A DNA stretch of 64,000 nucleotides from CAZLAK01 sp964557545 (GTDB lineage Bacteria; Bacillota; Desulfotomaculia; Desulfotomaculales; Pelotomaculaceae). Below are positions 33,375 to 44,411 of the stretch, one piece after another; the first letter of the stretch is position 1, and each line of letters opens with the position of its first letter. The stretch lies in NCBI GenBank assembly GCA_964557545.1, contig CAZLAK010000004.1, positions 10,299 to 74,298 of the forward strand. The letters run 5' to 3'. A program made the translations under genes and the position numbers. The notes under the pieces are model-generated. The model ran no database searches. It saw only the letters and a list, made by a program, of their open reading frames with translations, and was not told the origin of the DNA.

Positions 33375-34128
33375 CGACGAGTACCCGGCACGCCAGGAAC
33401 TGAGGTACGCTTTGGAAGGGATTGAAGAAATTGAGATCGTGGGGGAGGCCGCCAATGCCCAGGAGGCCCTGGCGCTGATCCGGGCGCTGGACTACCAGGT
33501 ACTGTTTTTAGATATTTCCATGCCCGGCATGAGCGGGCTGGAACTGGGAGCCGCCATCCAGGAACTGCCCCAAAAACCTTACATTATTTTTATCACCGCC
33601 TACGACGAGTACGCCGTTTCTGCCTTTGAAGTCAATGCCGTGGACTATATTTTAAAACCAGTAGAACCTAAGCGGCTCAAGAAGGCCGTCGATAAGGTGG
33701 TGCGGCTTCTTAAGGAGCCCGCGTCTTCCGGGGGAAACGGCGGCCCTGCCGGCAAAGCAGCGGTAGCAGCGGCAGAAGTTTTCGGCCAGTTCCGCCTCGA
33801 CCGCATCCCGGCCGAAAAAAACGGCAAAACCGTCTTAGTCAATGAGGCGGACATTGTTTACGCTTTTACCGAAATGGACAGCGTTTATATAAAGACTTAC
33901 GCCGATAAGCTGGTCACGCGCTATACTTTAAAAGATCTAGCTGCCCGCTTAAACCCTCAGGTTTTTTTTCGCACACACCGCTGTTACGTCGTGAACTTGC
34001 GCAAAGTCAAAGAAATTATTCCGTTTTTTAACGGCACGCTAAACCTGGTAGTAGAGGATAAAGAGCACAGCGAGGTGCCGGTTAGCCGGGCTCAGGCCAA
34101 GAAACTGAGGAAGATACTGGGCATATAG
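33349..34128 (+). CDS. LytTR-family response regulator
   Basis: This 259-residue transcription regulator is paired with the LytS-type kinase. The receiver domain (residues 1-125) has the acid pocket D9/D10, phospho-acceptor D55 in FLDISMPGMSG, and YDEYAVSAFEVNAVDYILKP. A linker (~125-155, Ala/Gly-rich) precedes the LytTR DNA-binding domain (~160-259; DIVYAFTEMDSVYIKTYADK, FFRTHRCYVVNLRKVKEIIP, VPVSRAQAKKLRKIL). GTG 33349 lies within the kinase gene after GGGGGGAGA. The target promoters are not evident in this window. Confidence 0.94.
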   Translation: MKLKALIVDDEYPARQELRYALEGIEEIEIVGEAANAQEALALIRALDYQVLFLDISMPGMSGLELGAAIQELPQKPYIIFITAYDEYAVSAFEVNAVDYILKPVEPKRLKKAVDKVVRLLKEPASSGGNGGPAGKAAVAAAEVFGQFRLDRIPAEKNGKTVLVNEADIVYAFTEMDSVYIKTYADKLVTRYTLKDLAARLNPQVFFRTHRCYVVNLRKVKEIIPFFNGTLNLVVEDKEHSEVPVSRAQAKKLRKILGI

Positions 34129-34136
34129 CGCAGTGC

Positions 34137-34173
34137 GGTGCGGCCACAAAGCCGCACCTTTAAATTTTAATTT
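34137..34173 (+). terminator. Terminator of the lytS-lytR operon
   Basis: Perfect stem GGTGCGGC (34137-34144) / GCCGCACC (34151-34158), then TTTAAATTTTAATTT. Confidence 0.88.
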
Positions 34174-34260
34174 AATTGCGGCGGGTGAAGGTTTTTTTAT
34201 TTTTTTTAGAGAAGAATAAATTAATGCAGGTAAAAAGCGGTTGCAACGGGGGAAATTTTA

Positions 34261-34671
34261 GTGCTGTCAGCGGATGCGGGTGAAAAGGTTGTTGGCGTCG
34301 GCGCCGACATTGTTTGTGTAGAGAGGATCGAGCGTCTGGCTGTCAAAAGAGGCGGCCGGGCGCTGGAGCGGCTGTTTACGCCGGGCGAGAGATCGTACTG
34401 CGAGGCTCAAAAAAGGCGTTACGCTTCTTACGCGGCCCGCTTTGCCGCCAAGGAAGCCGTGGCCAAGGCGCTGGGCAGCGGGTTTAGGGGCTTTTTTTTC
34501 CGGGACGTGGAAATTGTAAGTGCGGCCGGCGGCCGCCCGGAGGTGGTTTTGCACAAAGGGGCGGCTCGCGCCGCGGCTGGCCGGGGAGTGGCAAAAGTGC
34601 TTGTGAGCCTGTCGCACGACGGGGCGTATGCCCTGGCTTTGGCTGTGGCCTTGGCAAGGGCGGACAACTGA
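34261..34671 (+). CDS. acpS: Holo-[acyl-carrier-protein] synthase
   Basis: This enzyme transfers 4'-phosphopantetheine from CoA to acyl carrier protein. It is 136 residues, the usual AcpS size. Mg-binding and catalytic motifs are VGADIVCVERIERL and RFAAKEAVAKALGSG, then VSLSHDGAYALALAVA. Start GTG 34261, 10 nt after a GGGGG stretch. Downstream are nnr and alr, a common order in Firmicutes (acpS-nnr-alr). Overlapping spacing suggests one transcript. Confidence 0.95.
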   Translation: MLSADAGEKVVGVGADIVCVERIERLAVKRGGRALERLFTPGERSYCEAQKRRYASYAARFAAKEAVAKALGSGFRGFFFRDVEIVSAAGGRPEVVLHKGAARAAAGRGVAKVLVSLSHDGAYALALAVALARADN

Positions 34672-34705
34672 GAGAAAACCAGCCTTAAGGGGTGAGACGG
34701 AGCAA

Positions 34706-36256
34706 ATGCGGGTAGTTACTGCCGGCGAAATGAAAGAACTGGACAGGGCGGCTATAGAAGACTACGGCATTTTGGGCCTGGTGCTCATGGAAAATGCCGG
34801 ACGCCAGGTGGTGGAAGTAATAAAAAGCGTGCTGGGGGAACTGCGCAATAAGTCCATCACGGTGTTTGTGGGCAAGGGCAACAACGGGGGTGACGGACTG
34901 GTGGCGGCCCGCCACCTCCTAAACGCCGGGGCCCAGGTGAAGGTGCTCTCTTTGGCGCCGCCGGAAGAGTTCTCGGGAGACGCCAAAATAAACTTAAACA
35001 TCTGGCGGAAGATGGAACAAAAAGTCTATTTTATTCACCAGGGCGACGGCATAAATATAGTCAGGCTGGTGCTCTTAAACACGGACTTCATCGTAGATGC
35101 CATTTACGGAACCGGTTTTCGCGGGGAAGTAAATGAGCGGGTCGGTCGCATTATGGAGGTTTTAAACGGCAGCGGCAAGCCCATTGTGGCGGTGGACGTT
35201 CCATCGGGATTAGAAGCCGACACCGGACGGGTAAAGGGTCAGTGCATCCGGGCTACCCATACCGTCACCTTTGGGCTTCCCAAACTGGGCCTTATCTTGG
35301 AGCCTGGTGCCGGATACGCGGGCCAGCTGCACGTGGCCGACATCTCCATTCCGTCAGTGCTGGTAGAAAAATCGGCACCGCCGCGCTACCTGGTCACCCC
35401 TCAGCTGGTCGGGGAGTGGCTGCCGGTGAGGCCGCCCAGTGCCCACAAGGGCGACTTTGGCCGCGTGCTGGTCGTGGCCGGGTCGCGCGGCATGACGGGG
35501 GCGGCCTGCCTGGCGGGAGAAGGGGCTTTAAGGACCGGCGCCGGCCTGGTCACCGTGGCCGTGCCGGAGAGCCTGCACGACATTATGGAGGTAAAACTTA
35601 CCGAAGTGATGACCGCGCCTTTAGCGGACAACGGGCGCGGCACCCTTTCCCGGGAAGCGCGCCCGCAGATATTAGAACTGCTCAAAAAGGCGGACGTGCT
35701 GGCCATAGGTCCCGGCCTGTCAGCAGTGACCGAGGTGGCGGCCCTGGTGAGGGAACTTTTGCCGGCCGTGAAAGTGCCCTGCGTTTTAGACGCCGATGCC
35801 CTAAATGTCCTGGCTGGTTCCCCGGAAGTGTTGAGGAGGCTGCAGGGGCCGGCGGTTATCACTCCCCACCCGGGGGAGATGGCCAGGCTTTTGGGTATTA
35901 CCGTGAAAGAAGTTCAGGAAGAAAGACTGGCAGTGGCTGCCCGGGCAGCTGCTTCCTTAAATGTAGTCGTCCTCTTAAAGGGTGCCCGCAGTGTGGTGGC
36001 CTCGCCGGACGGAGCCGTGTACATAAATTCGACCGGCAACCCGGGTATGGCCAGCGGCGGGACGGGCGACGTCTTAACCGGGGCAGTGGCCGCGCTGCTG
36101 GCTCAGGGTTTAGAGCCGGCGCGGGCCGCGGCGGCGGCAGCTTTTCTCCACGGGCTGGCCGGGGACCTGGCAGCTGCCCAGAAGGGCTTTATGGGGCTTA
36201 CAGCGGGTGATGTGCTGGAATTTTTGCCGGCAGCGGCCCGGGAGATATCCCGCTAG
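34706..36256 (+). CDS. nnr: Bifunctional NAD(P)H-hydrate repair enzyme (epimerase plus dehydratase)
   Basis: This enzyme repairs damaged NADHX and NADPHX. It is 516 residues. The N-terminal YjeF_N epimerase domain (residues ~1-215) has VTAGEMKELDRAAIEDYGI, FVGKGNNGGDGLVAARHL and DAIYGTGFRGEV. The C-terminal carbohydrate-kinase-like ADP/ATP-dependent dehydratase domain (~225-510) has HKGDFGRVLVVAGSRGMTGA, VLDADALNVL, ITPHPGEMARLLG and NPGMASGGTGDVLTG. ATG 34706 is the start matching the conserved beginning. The frame is open upstream into acpS, but that part is unrelated. A long opposite-phase open frame inside (35242-36210) is a composition artefact. Confidence 0.96.
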   Translation: MRVVTAGEMKELDRAAIEDYGILGLVLMENAGRQVVEVIKSVLGELRNKSITVFVGKGNNGGDGLVAARHLLNAGAQVKVLSLAPPEEFSGDAKINLNIWRKMEQKVYFIHQGDGINIVRLVLLNTDFIVDAIYGTGFRGEVNERVGRIMEVLNGSGKPIVAVDVPSGLEADTGRVKGQCIRATHTVTFGLPKLGLILEPGAGYAGQLHVADISIPSVLVEKSAPPRYLVTPQLVGEWLPVRPPSAHKGDFGRVLVVAGSRGMTGAACLAGEGALRTGAGLVTVAVPESLHDIMEVKLTEVMTAPLADNGRGTLSREARPQILELLKKADVLAIGPGLSAVTEVAALVRELLPAVKVPCVLDADALNVLAGSPEVLRRLQGPAVITPHPGEMARLLGITVKEVQEERLAVAARAAASLNVVVLLKGARSVVASPDGAVYINSTGNPGMASGGTGDVLTGAVAALLAQGLEPARAAAAAAFLHGLAGDLAAAQKGFMGLTAGDVLEFLPAAAREISR

Positions 36257-36274
36257 GGTAAAGGGTGGTGCGTT

Positions 36275-37408
36275 ATGAAGGCCTCTTACCCCGTATGGGC
36301 GGAAGTGGACCTGGCGGCAGTGGCCCATAATGTCAGGGAAATCAGGCGTATAACGGACTCTAGGGCGGCGGTGATGGCCGTAGTAAAGGCCAACGCATAC
36401 GGCCACGGGGCAGCGGCCGTATCCAGGACGGCACTGGCCAACGGGGCCCGCTGGCTGGGTGTGGCCAGGGTATCCGAAGGGGCCGAGCTAAGGGCGGCGG
36501 GTATTGACGCCCCCGTGCTGGTCCTGGGTTACACGCCGCCGGACGCCGTAGCCGCAGCGCTGCGCCTAAACCTGTCCCTGACCGTGTACAGTCTGGATAC
36601 AGCTGTGATTGCCGCCGGAGTGGCTTCCTCTTTGGGGAAAAGAGCTCGCCTGCACTTTAAAGTGGACACCGGTATGGGCCGCCTGGGCTGGCTGCCCGGA
36701 AAAAAGGCAGTGCAGGAGATCTTAAAGGCAGCCAGCCTGCCGGGTGTAGAGGCGGAAGGGATCTTCACCCACTTTGCCGCCGCCGACGCCGCGGACAAAA
36801 CATACACCTTGCTCCAGCTGGAGAAATTTTTGGACCTGATCCGGGATCTGGAGAAAGCCGGCCTTAATTTTCCCCTGCGCCACGCCGCCAACAGCGCGGC
36901 TATTATGGAAGTGCCGGATTCCCACCTGGACATGGTGCGGGCCGGCATTGCCGTCTACGGCCTTTACCCCTCGGACGAGGTCGACCGCTCGAAACTGCGC
37001 CTAAAGCCGGCGCTGAGCTTAAAGGCCCAGGTGGCCCACGTAAAAGAAGTGCCCGCCGGCTTTGCGGTGAGCTACGGCTGCACTTACAAAACACCCCGCC
37101 CCACGGTCATTGCCACGCTGCCGCTCGGTTATGCCGACGGTTATTCCCGCCGCCTCTCCTCCGTAGGGGAGGTGCTCTTGGGAGGCCAAAGGGTGCCGGT
37201 GATCGGGAGGGTCTGTATGGACCAGATCATGGTGGATGCCGGCAGCGTCCCAGGAGTGAGCCCCGGCGATGAAGCGGTGTTAATCGGCCGGCAGGGAGAT
37301 GAAGAAATAAGCGCCGATGAGATAGCCCGTTGGATCGGCACTATTAACTACGAAGTCACCTGCGCGGTGAGCGGCCGCGTGCCCCGGGTGTACACTGCTA
37401 TTGAGTAA
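36275..37408 (+). CDS. alr: Alanine racemase
   Basis: This PLP enzyme interconverts L- and D-alanine for peptidoglycan. It is 377 residues. The PLP lysine is K38 in [11 protein letters not shown]. The catalytic tyrosine is near residue 265 in [13 protein letters not shown]. Also present are [38 protein letters not shown] and [12 protein letters not shown]. Start ATG 36275 follows AAAGGGTGG, 18 nt after nnr. It probably serves vegetative wall synthesis; a germination role cannot be excluded in a spore former. Confidence 0.97.
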   Translation: MKASYPVWAEVDLAAVAHNVREIRRITDSRAAVMAVVKANAYGHGAAAVSRTALANGARWLGVARVSEGAELRAAGIDAPVLVLGYTPPDAVAAALRLNLSLTVYSLDTAVIAAGVASSLGKRARLHFKVDTGMGRLGWLPGKKAVQEILKAASLPGVEAEGIFTHFAAADAADKTYTLLQLEKFLDLIRDLEKAGLNFPLRHAANSAAIMEVPDSHLDMVRAGIAVYGLYPSDEVDRSKLRLKPALSLKAQVAHVKEVPAGFAVSYGCTYKTPRPTVIATLPLGYADGYSRRLSSVGEVLLGGQRVPVIGRVCMDQIMVDAGSVPGVSPGDEAVLIGRQGDEEISADEIARWIGTINYEVTCAVSGRVPRVYTAIE

Positions 37409-37423
37409 AGGAGCAAAATCTTA

Positions 37424-37452
37424 TTGTATTTTTATGCAACTGCTTGTATAAT
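37424..37452 (+). promoter_or_regulatory. Sigma-A-type promoter of the arginine operon
   Basis: TTGTAT (37424-37429), 17-bp spacer, exact TATAAT (37447-37452). The sequence TGTATAATTATAAA over the -10 partly resembles an ARG box, so ArgR control is possible but weakly supported. Confidence 0.75.
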
Positions 37453-37551
37453 TATAAAAACTGGCACCATAAGGAATATTTTTGCCGCGCGTTTTCTTTT
37501 CTTTTTTTGTTTTTATGTCATTTTTATATACTTTTATGGAAGTGAGCGAGG

Positions 37552-38601
37552 ATGAAAAAAGTGAAGGTAAGCATTATCGGGGCAACCGGTTACACCGGGG
37601 CAGAGCTGGTGAGGATCCTTTCCCGCCACCCCGGTGCAGAACTGGTACGGCTCACCACCCAATCCTACGTTGGCCAGCCCATGTGGGAGGTTTACCCCCA
37701 CCTTTACGCTTTTTGCGACAAGGTGGGCGAAAAACTGAACCTGCCGGCGCTCATCGAGGACTCGGATGTTATCTTTATTGCCCTGCCTCACGGGCACTCC
37801 GTGCCGGTGGCCAAAGAAGCCGTGCAGGGGGGCAAAAAGGTCGTAGACTTGGGTGCTGACTTCCGCTTAAAGGACCGCCGGACTTACGAGACGTGGTACA
37901 AGCTGGAACACACGGCTGAAGAGCTCCTTGAAAGGGCCGTTTACGGCCTGCCGGAGCTGTACCGGGAGGAAATTGCCGGGGCTTCGCTGGTGGCCAACCC
38001 GGGGTGCTACCCGACGGGGGCAGTGCTGGGGCTGGCGCCGCTTTTAAAAAACGGTCTGATCGACCCGGATACTGTTATTATCGACGCCAAGTCGGGCGTC
38101 TCAGGGGCGGGGCGCGCCTTGTCCCTGGGTTCGCACTTTTGTGAAGTGAACGAAAACTTTAAAGCCTACGGGGTGGCCTCCCACCGGCACACGCCGGAAA
38201 TAGAGCAGGAGCTTTCGTTTCTTGCCGGCCGCAGAATAACGGTATCCTTCACCCCCCATCTCCTGCCCGTTACCCGGGGGATTTTGAGCACCATCTACGC
38301 CAGCCTGGCTGAACCGTCCGTAACCTGCGGCGGTCTTGTGGAGCTCTACCGCTCCTTTTACGCCGGGCACCCGTTTGTGCGCGTGCTGCCGGAAGGGCTT
38401 TTGCCCCAGATCAAGTGGGTGGCCGGCACCAACACGTGCGATATCGGCTTTGCCCTGGACGGCAGAACCGGGCGGGTGATCGTGGTGACGGCTATAGACA
38501 ACCTCGTCAAAGGGGCTTCCGGCCAGGCCGTGCAGAACATGAACATTATGTGCGGTTTTCCCGAAGATACTGCCCTGTCCGGCCCGTCACTCTATCCTTA
38601 A
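37552..38601 (+). CDS. argC: N-acetyl-gamma-glutamyl-phosphate reductase
   Basis: Third step of arginine synthesis, reducing N-acetylglutamyl phosphate with NADPH. It is 349 residues. The Rossmann start is VSIIGATGYTGAELVRIL. The catalytic cysteine is in VANPGCYPTGAVLGL (~residue 150). Also present are SGVSGAGRALSL and a catalytic histidine region VASHRHTPEIEQEL. ATG 37552 follows GCGAGG. First gene of argCJBDFG. Confidence 0.96.
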   Translation: MKKVKVSIIGATGYTGAELVRILSRHPGAELVRLTTQSYVGQPMWEVYPHLYAFCDKVGEKLNLPALIEDSDVIFIALPHGHSVPVAKEAVQGGKKVVDLGADFRLKDRRTYETWYKLEHTAEELLERAVYGLPELYREEIAGASLVANPGCYPTGAVLGLAPLLKNGLIDPDTVIIDAKSGVSGAGRALSLGSHFCEVNENFKAYGVASHRHTPEIEQELSFLAGRRITVSFTPHLLPVTRGILSTIYASLAEPSVTCGGLVELYRSFYAGHPFVRVLPEGLLPQIKWVAGTNTCDIGFALDGRTGRVIVVTAIDNLVKGASGQAVQNMNIMCGFPEDTALSGPSLYP

Positions 38602-38621
38602 AAACAGGGGGTGCACTCAGC

Positions 38622-39830
38622 TTGGAACAAGCTTTTATTGACGGCGGCGTGACGGCGCCCGAAGGTTTTCTGGCCGGCGCGGCCTGTGCCGCCATTAAAA
38701 GAAAAGACAAAGAAGACGTGGCCGTTTTGTACTCTTTGGTTCCAGCCGCAGCCGCCGGGGTTTTTACGGCCAACCGGGTAAAGGCGGCGCCTGTGCTCCT
38801 TTGCATGGAGCGCCTGGCAGGCGGCCGGGCGCAGGCGGTAGTGGCTAACAGCGGCAACGCCAACGCCTGCAACGGCGAAGGGGGGCTGAGCGATGCCCGG
38901 GCTGTGACGGCGGCCGCCGCCGGCGTGCTCGGCATTCCCGAGGAGTACGTTTTGGCGGCCTCCACGGGGGTGATCGGCAGGAGGCTTCCCCTGGACAGGG
39001 TGCTTCCCGCCGTGCGGCAAGCATCGGCCAGCCTTGCGCGCGAGGGCGGCGCCCGGGCGGCAGAAGCCATTATGACCACCGACACCTTCAGAAAAGAAGC
39101 GGCCCTCTCCTTTACGTGCGGCGGCCGGCGGGTCACCATCGGAGGGATGGCCAAGGGCTCGGGGATGATCCACCCCAACCTGGCCACCATGCTCTGCTTT
39201 TTGACCACCGACGCGGCTGTTACGCCGGCCTGCCTGCGCCAGGCTTTGAAGAGCGCTGTTGACATGACGTTCAACATGATCACCGTGGACGGCGACACCA
39301 GCACCAACGATATGGCCGTTGTCCTGGCCAACGGTCTGGCGGGCAACGAGGAGATCTGCGCGCCGGGTGAGGATTACCGTATTTTTGTGGAAGCTCTGAC
39401 CGCAGTCTGTAAAAAGCTGGCCGTAGACATTGCCCGTGACGGCGAAGGGGCGACAAAACTCATTGAAGTTACCGTGCGCGGCGCGGCTACCGAAGAAGAC
39501 GCGCGGCTGGCGGCGCGGGCAGTGGCCGCTTCCAACTTGGTGAAGGCGGCCGTTTTCGGGCGAGACGCCAACTGGGGCCGCATTCTCTGCGCTGCCGGCT
39601 ACTCGGGAGCATCTTTTGATCCGGGCCTGGTGGACGTATTTTTAGGCGGGCTGCAGGTGGCCGCCGGCGGCTCCGGCCTTGATTTCGACGAGGAAAAGGC
39701 CAAAGAAATCTTGGGCGGGGAGAAGGTAGAGATTGTTTTGGACTTTAAAGAGGGCAGCTGCAACGCCACCGCCTGGGGCTGCGACCTCTCGTACGATTAT
39801 GTGAAGATCAACGCCGATTACCGCACTTAG
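38622..39830 (+). CDS. argJ: Glutamate N-acetyltransferase / ornithine acetyltransferase
   Basis: This enzyme recycles the acetyl group from N-acetylornithine to glutamate. It is 402 residues. It self-cleaves before the threonine in [17 protein letters not shown] (~residue 188) to give alpha and beta chains. Conserved parts are [39 protein letters not shown] and [17 protein letters not shown]. Start TTG 38622 ([13 protein letters not shown]) lies 10 nt after AGGGGGTG. The frame continues upstream inside argC without relevance. It makes a cyclic acetyl pathway, and can also make N-acetylglutamate itself if bifunctional. Confidence 0.95.
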   Translation: MEQAFIDGGVTAPEGFLAGAACAAIKRKDKEDVAVLYSLVPAAAAGVFTANRVKAAPVLLCMERLAGGRAQAVVANSGNANACNGEGGLSDARAVTAAAAGVLGIPEEYVLAASTGVIGRRLPLDRVLPAVRQASASLAREGGARAAEAIMTTDTFRKEAALSFTCGGRRVTIGGMAKGSGMIHPNLATMLCFLTTDAAVTPACLRQALKSAVDMTFNMITVDGDTSTNDMAVVLANGLAGNEEICAPGEDYRIFVEALTAVCKKLAVDIARDGEGATKLIEVTVRGAATEEDARLAARAVAASNLVKAAVFGRDANWGRILCAAGYSGASFDPGLVDVFLGGLQVAAGGSGLDFDEEKAKEILGGEKVEIVLDFKEGSCNATAWGCDLSYDYVKINADYRT

Positions 39831-39852
39831 AAGGCTTAGGGGGGTTTTGGAC

Positions 39853-40737
39853 TTGCAATCTGCCCTGGAAAAGGCAGCCGTGCTGGTGGAAGCGCTGCCC
39901 TACATCAAAAAGTTTTACGGGCGGACAGTGGTTGTAAAGTACGGCGGCCACGCCATGCTCAATGAAGAGCTGAAAGAAGCCGTGCTCACCGATGCCGTGC
40001 TCATGAAGTACGTGGGCATGCACCCGGTAATTGTTCACGGCGGGGGGCCGGAAATAAGCAAAATGCTCGGGCGCCTGGGGGTGGAGTCGCGCTTTGTGGG
40101 GGGGCTCAGGGTCACAGACGAGGAAACCATGGAAGTGGTGGAGATGGTGCTGGCCGGCAAGATCAACAAGGAAATCGTCGCCCGCCTAAACCGCATCGGC
40201 GGCCGGGCAGTGGGTCTTTGCGGCAAAGATGCCGATCTCTTTTTGGCGGTAAAGAAGTACCGGCGGGTAAAAGGGGCAAGCGGCGAGGAAACAGTGGACA
40301 TCGGCCTGGTCGGTGAGATTGCCGAAGTGAACCCCGGTATTGTGCAGACCGTCATCGCCCAGGGCTACATTCCCGTGGTGGCGCCCGTAGCCGCCGGGTA
40401 CGGCGGGGAAAGCTACAACATTAACGCCGATTACGCTGCCGGCCGCCTGGCCGCCGCGCTGGGCGCCGACAAGCTGATCATCCTCACCGACGTCGAGGGC
40501 ATTCTGGCCGACCGCCGGGACCCTTCTTCTCTTATCTCCGTGCTCAAGGCGGCAGATGTGCCGCGCCTCATCGAAGAGGGTAAGATCGACGGCGGCATGA
40601 TCCCCAAGGTGGAGTGCTGCCTGGACGCTCTGGCCGGGGGGGTGCGGACCACGCACATCATCGACGGCCGGGTGCCGCACTGCATCCTCTTAGAAGTGTT
40701 CACCGACCGGGGCATCGGCACCATGGTGGAAAAGTAG
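39853..40737 (+). CDS. argB: Acetylglutamate kinase
   Basis: Second step of arginine synthesis, phosphorylating N-acetylglutamate. It is 294 residues. Conserved parts are [57 protein letters not shown] and [16 protein letters not shown]. The N-terminal helix [10 protein letters not shown] is the kind found in arginine-sensitive hexameric enzymes, so feedback inhibition is likely. TTG 39853 is preferred because AGGGGGG is 9 nt upstream; TTG 39847 is too close to it. Confidence 0.95.
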   Translation: MQSALEKAAVLVEALPYIKKFYGRTVVVKYGGHAMLNEELKEAVLTDAVLMKYVGMHPVIVHGGGPEISKMLGRLGVESRFVGGLRVTDEETMEVVEMVLAGKINKEIVARLNRIGGRAVGLCGKDADLFLAVKKYRRVKGASGEETVDIGLVGEIAEVNPGIVQTVIAQGYIPVVAPVAAGYGGESYNINADYAAGRLAAALGADKLIILTDVEGILADRRDPSSLISVLKAADVPRLIEEGKIDGGMIPKVECCLDALAGGVRTTHIIDGRVPHCILLEVFTDRGIGTMVEK

Positions 40738-40763
40738 TGATTTTCTAAAGGGGGTCGTTTTTT

Positions 40764-41963
40764 TTGACAACCCGTGAAATAATCGAGCTGGGTGATGTAT
40801 ACCTAATGAAAAATTACGCCCGCCTCCCGCTTGTGCCCGTGCGGGGGCAGGGGGTACGCCTTTGGGATGCCGACGGCAAGGAGTACCTGGACTTTGTGGC
40901 CGGTGTGGCCGTCAACTCTTTGGGGCACTGCCACCCGGCAGTAGTGAGGGCGGTGACGGAACAGGCTAAAAAGCTTATCCACTGCTCCAACCTGTACTAT
41001 ATAGAGCAGCAGGTTAAGCTGGCCCGGCTGCTGGTGGAAAACACGCCTTTGGACAGGGCTTTTTTCTGCAACAGCGGGGCCGAGGCCAACGAGGCGGCCA
41101 TCAAGCTGGCCCGCAAGTACGCCAAGTTGAAGCACGGGTCGCATAAGACGGTGATCATCACCGCCGAAAATTCCTTCCACGGGCGCACCCTGGCCACCAT
41201 CACCGCCACCGGCCAGCCCAAGTACCAAAAAGGGTTTGAGCCGCTCGTGCCCGGCTTTGTGCACGTTCCCTTCAACGACTTAGACGCCCTGGAGGCGGCC
41301 ATGGGGCCGCAAGTATGCGCCGTAATGCTAGAGCCGGTGCAGGGCGAAGGCGGGGTCAACGTGGCCTCCCGCTACTATTTAGAAGGGGCCAAAATGCTCT
41401 GCCAGCAGCACGGAGCGCTTCTCATCTTCGATGAAGTGCAGACCGGCTTAGGCCGCACCGGGCGCTTTTTGGCCTGCCAGCACTTTGGGGTAGAGCCGGA
41501 CATCCTTACCCTGGCCAAAGCGCTGGGGGGCGGTGTGCCCATCGGGGCCATGCTGGCCAAAGAGGAAGCGGCCGCTGCTTTTTCTCCCGGCGACCACGCC
41601 TCCACCTTTGGCGGCAACCCCCTAGCCTGTGCCGCCGCCCTGGCCGCCTTAGAGGAGCTTTTATACGGCGGGGTGATAGAAAACGCCGCCGCCGTAGGGG
41701 CTTACCTGTACGACCGCCTTGGGGAGCTGGCCCAAAAGCACCGCATCATTACCGGCGTGCGCGGGCTGGGCCTTTTGCTCGGCGCCGAACTGGCCGTGGA
41801 CGGAGGTCCAATAGTCGACGCCTGCCGGGAAAAGGGCCTTCTCATCAACTGCGTGGGCGGTCGCGTGCTGCGCTTTGCCCCGCCGCTCATCATTACCCGC
41901 GCTGACGTTGACCGGGCTGTGGCCGCGCTGGACGGGGTGCTGTCCGCAGTACAGCCAGCTTGA
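40764..41963 (+). CDS. argD: Acetylornithine aminotransferase
   Basis: This PLP class-III aminotransferase of 399 residues converts N-acetylglutamate semialdehyde to N-acetylornithine. Motifs are FVAGVAVNSLGHCHP, FFCNSGAEANEAAIKLARKY, FHGRTLATITATGQ, LIFDEVQTGLGRTG and the PLP lysine in LTLAKALGGGVPIGA (near residue 251). Start TTG 40764 follows AAAGGGGGTC. It sits between argB and argF with short spacers. Confidence 0.96.
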   Translation: MTTREIIELGDVYLMKNYARLPLVPVRGQGVRLWDADGKEYLDFVAGVAVNSLGHCHPAVVRAVTEQAKKLIHCSNLYYIEQQVKLARLLVENTPLDRAFFCNSGAEANEAAIKLARKYAKLKHGSHKTVIITAENSFHGRTLATITATGQPKYQKGFEPLVPGFVHVPFNDLDALEAAMGPQVCAVMLEPVQGEGGVNVASRYYLEGAKMLCQQHGALLIFDEVQTGLGRTGRFLACQHFGVEPDILTLAKALGGGVPIGAMLAKEEAAAAFSPGDHASTFGGNPLACAAALAALEELLYGGVIENAAAVGAYLYDRLGELAQKHRIITGVRGLGLLLGAELAVDGGPIVDACREKGLLINCVGGRVLRFAPPLIITRADVDRAVAALDGVLSAVQPA

Positions 41964-42036
41964 TTTTTAAACGTGCACCTGCAAAAAAGGTACAGCTCAG
42001 CATTTATTTCCTTAAACTAAAGGAAGTGATTTAACC

Positions 42037-42990
42037 TTGACTGGCAAAAGAGTAAACACCGACATTAATATAAAAGGGCGCCATTTTTTAAGCTTGCACG
42101 ACTTTACTCCCGGGGAAATCATGGCCATTTTAGAGCTGTCCCGCGACCTCAAAGAAAAACAAAAGCGCGGCGAAGAACACCGCTACTTAAAGGGTAAAAC
42201 CCTGGCCATGATCTTCCAAAAAGCCTCCACCCGCACGCGGGTCTCTTTCGAGGTGGCCATGTACCAACTGGGTGGCTACGCCCTTTACTTAAACGCCGCC
42301 GACTTACAGCTGGGGCGGGGAGAGACGATTGCCGACACCGCCCGGGTGCTCTCCCGCTACGTGGACGGCATTATGATCCGCACGTACAGCCACGCCGAGG
42401 TGGAAGAACTGGCCCGCTATGCCGGCGTGCCGGTGATCAACGGTTTGACCGACCTCCTGCACCCCTGCCAGGTGCTGGCCGACCTTTTGACCGTGCTGGA
42501 GAAAAAAGGCCGGCTGGCGGGTTTAAAGCTGGCCTACGTGGGGGACGGCAACAACGTCTGCCACTCGCTGCTCTTCGGATGCGCCAAGACGGGCGTAAAC
42601 ATCAGTGTGGCCTCCCCCGAGGGCTTTGGGCCGAAGGAGGAGATTGTGAGCGCGGCGCGCCGGGACGCCGTCGCTACCGGCAGCCGCATTGAGATCGTCA
42701 CCGACCCGGCCAAAGCCGTGGAGGGAGCCGACGTGGTGGTGACGGATGTCTGGACCAGCATGGGCCAGGAAAAAGACCGGGAGAAGAGGGAGCGCATTTT
42801 CGGCCCCTACCAGGTGAACAGTGACCTGGTCGCCCGCGCCAAAGAGGACTTCATCTTCCTGCACTGCCTGCCGGCCCACCGCGGCCGGGAGGTGACGGAC
42901 GAAATAATCGACGGCCCGCACTCGGCGGTGTGGGATGAGGCCGAAAACCGCCTGCACACCCAAAAGGCCCTGCTCGCCCTGCTTTTGTAG
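42037..42990 (+). CDS. argF: Ornithine carbamoyltransferase
   Basis: This enzyme makes citrulline from ornithine and carbamoyl phosphate. It is 317 residues. The carbamoyl-phosphate motif is FQKASTRTRVSFE (STRTR). Also present are HPCQVLADLLT (HPxQ), YVGDGNNVCHSLL and the ornithine-binding FLHCLPAHRG. Start TTG 42037 follows AAGGAAGTG. The assignment is biosynthetic (argF) because of the operon; no arcA or arcC genes are near. The spacer after it contains a TTTTTAC tandem repeat. Confidence 0.96.
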   Translation: MTGKRVNTDINIKGRHFLSLHDFTPGEIMAILELSRDLKEKQKRGEEHRYLKGKTLAMIFQKASTRTRVSFEVAMYQLGGYALYLNAADLQLGRGETIADTARVLSRYVDGIMIRTYSHAEVEELARYAGVPVINGLTDLLHPCQVLADLLTVLEKKGRLAGLKLAYVGDGNNVCHSLLFGCAKTGVNISVASPEGFGPKEEIVSAARRDAVATGSRIEIVTDPAKAVEGADVVVTDVWTSMGQEKDREKRERIFGPYQVNSDLVARAKEDFIFLHCLPAHRGREVTDEIIDGPHSAVWDEAENRLHTQKALLALLL

Positions 42991-43063
42991 CCAGCCTGTT
43001 TATTTTTACTTTTTACTTTTTATTTTAAAATTAAAAAATAATACGTTGAGGAGCTGCTGAAAT

Positions 43064-44269
<1,206 letters not shown>

Positions 44270-44411
44270 AAATTTTTTGCAAGAATTAAAAAATTTTTAA
44301 TGAAAATTATAGCAAAAAAAACAGGACAATGGTTGCCCTCCGTAGAAAATGGTTAAAAATTCTTCTTTAGGAACGGGCTTTTAAATCTACAGTAAGGGGG
44401 GTAATGTGCCA

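Noticed and set aside
35242..36210. 322-codon open frame in another phase of nnr
   Set aside because: Gly/Arg/Pro-rich translation typical of high-GC shadow frames. nnr itself is complete and conserved.
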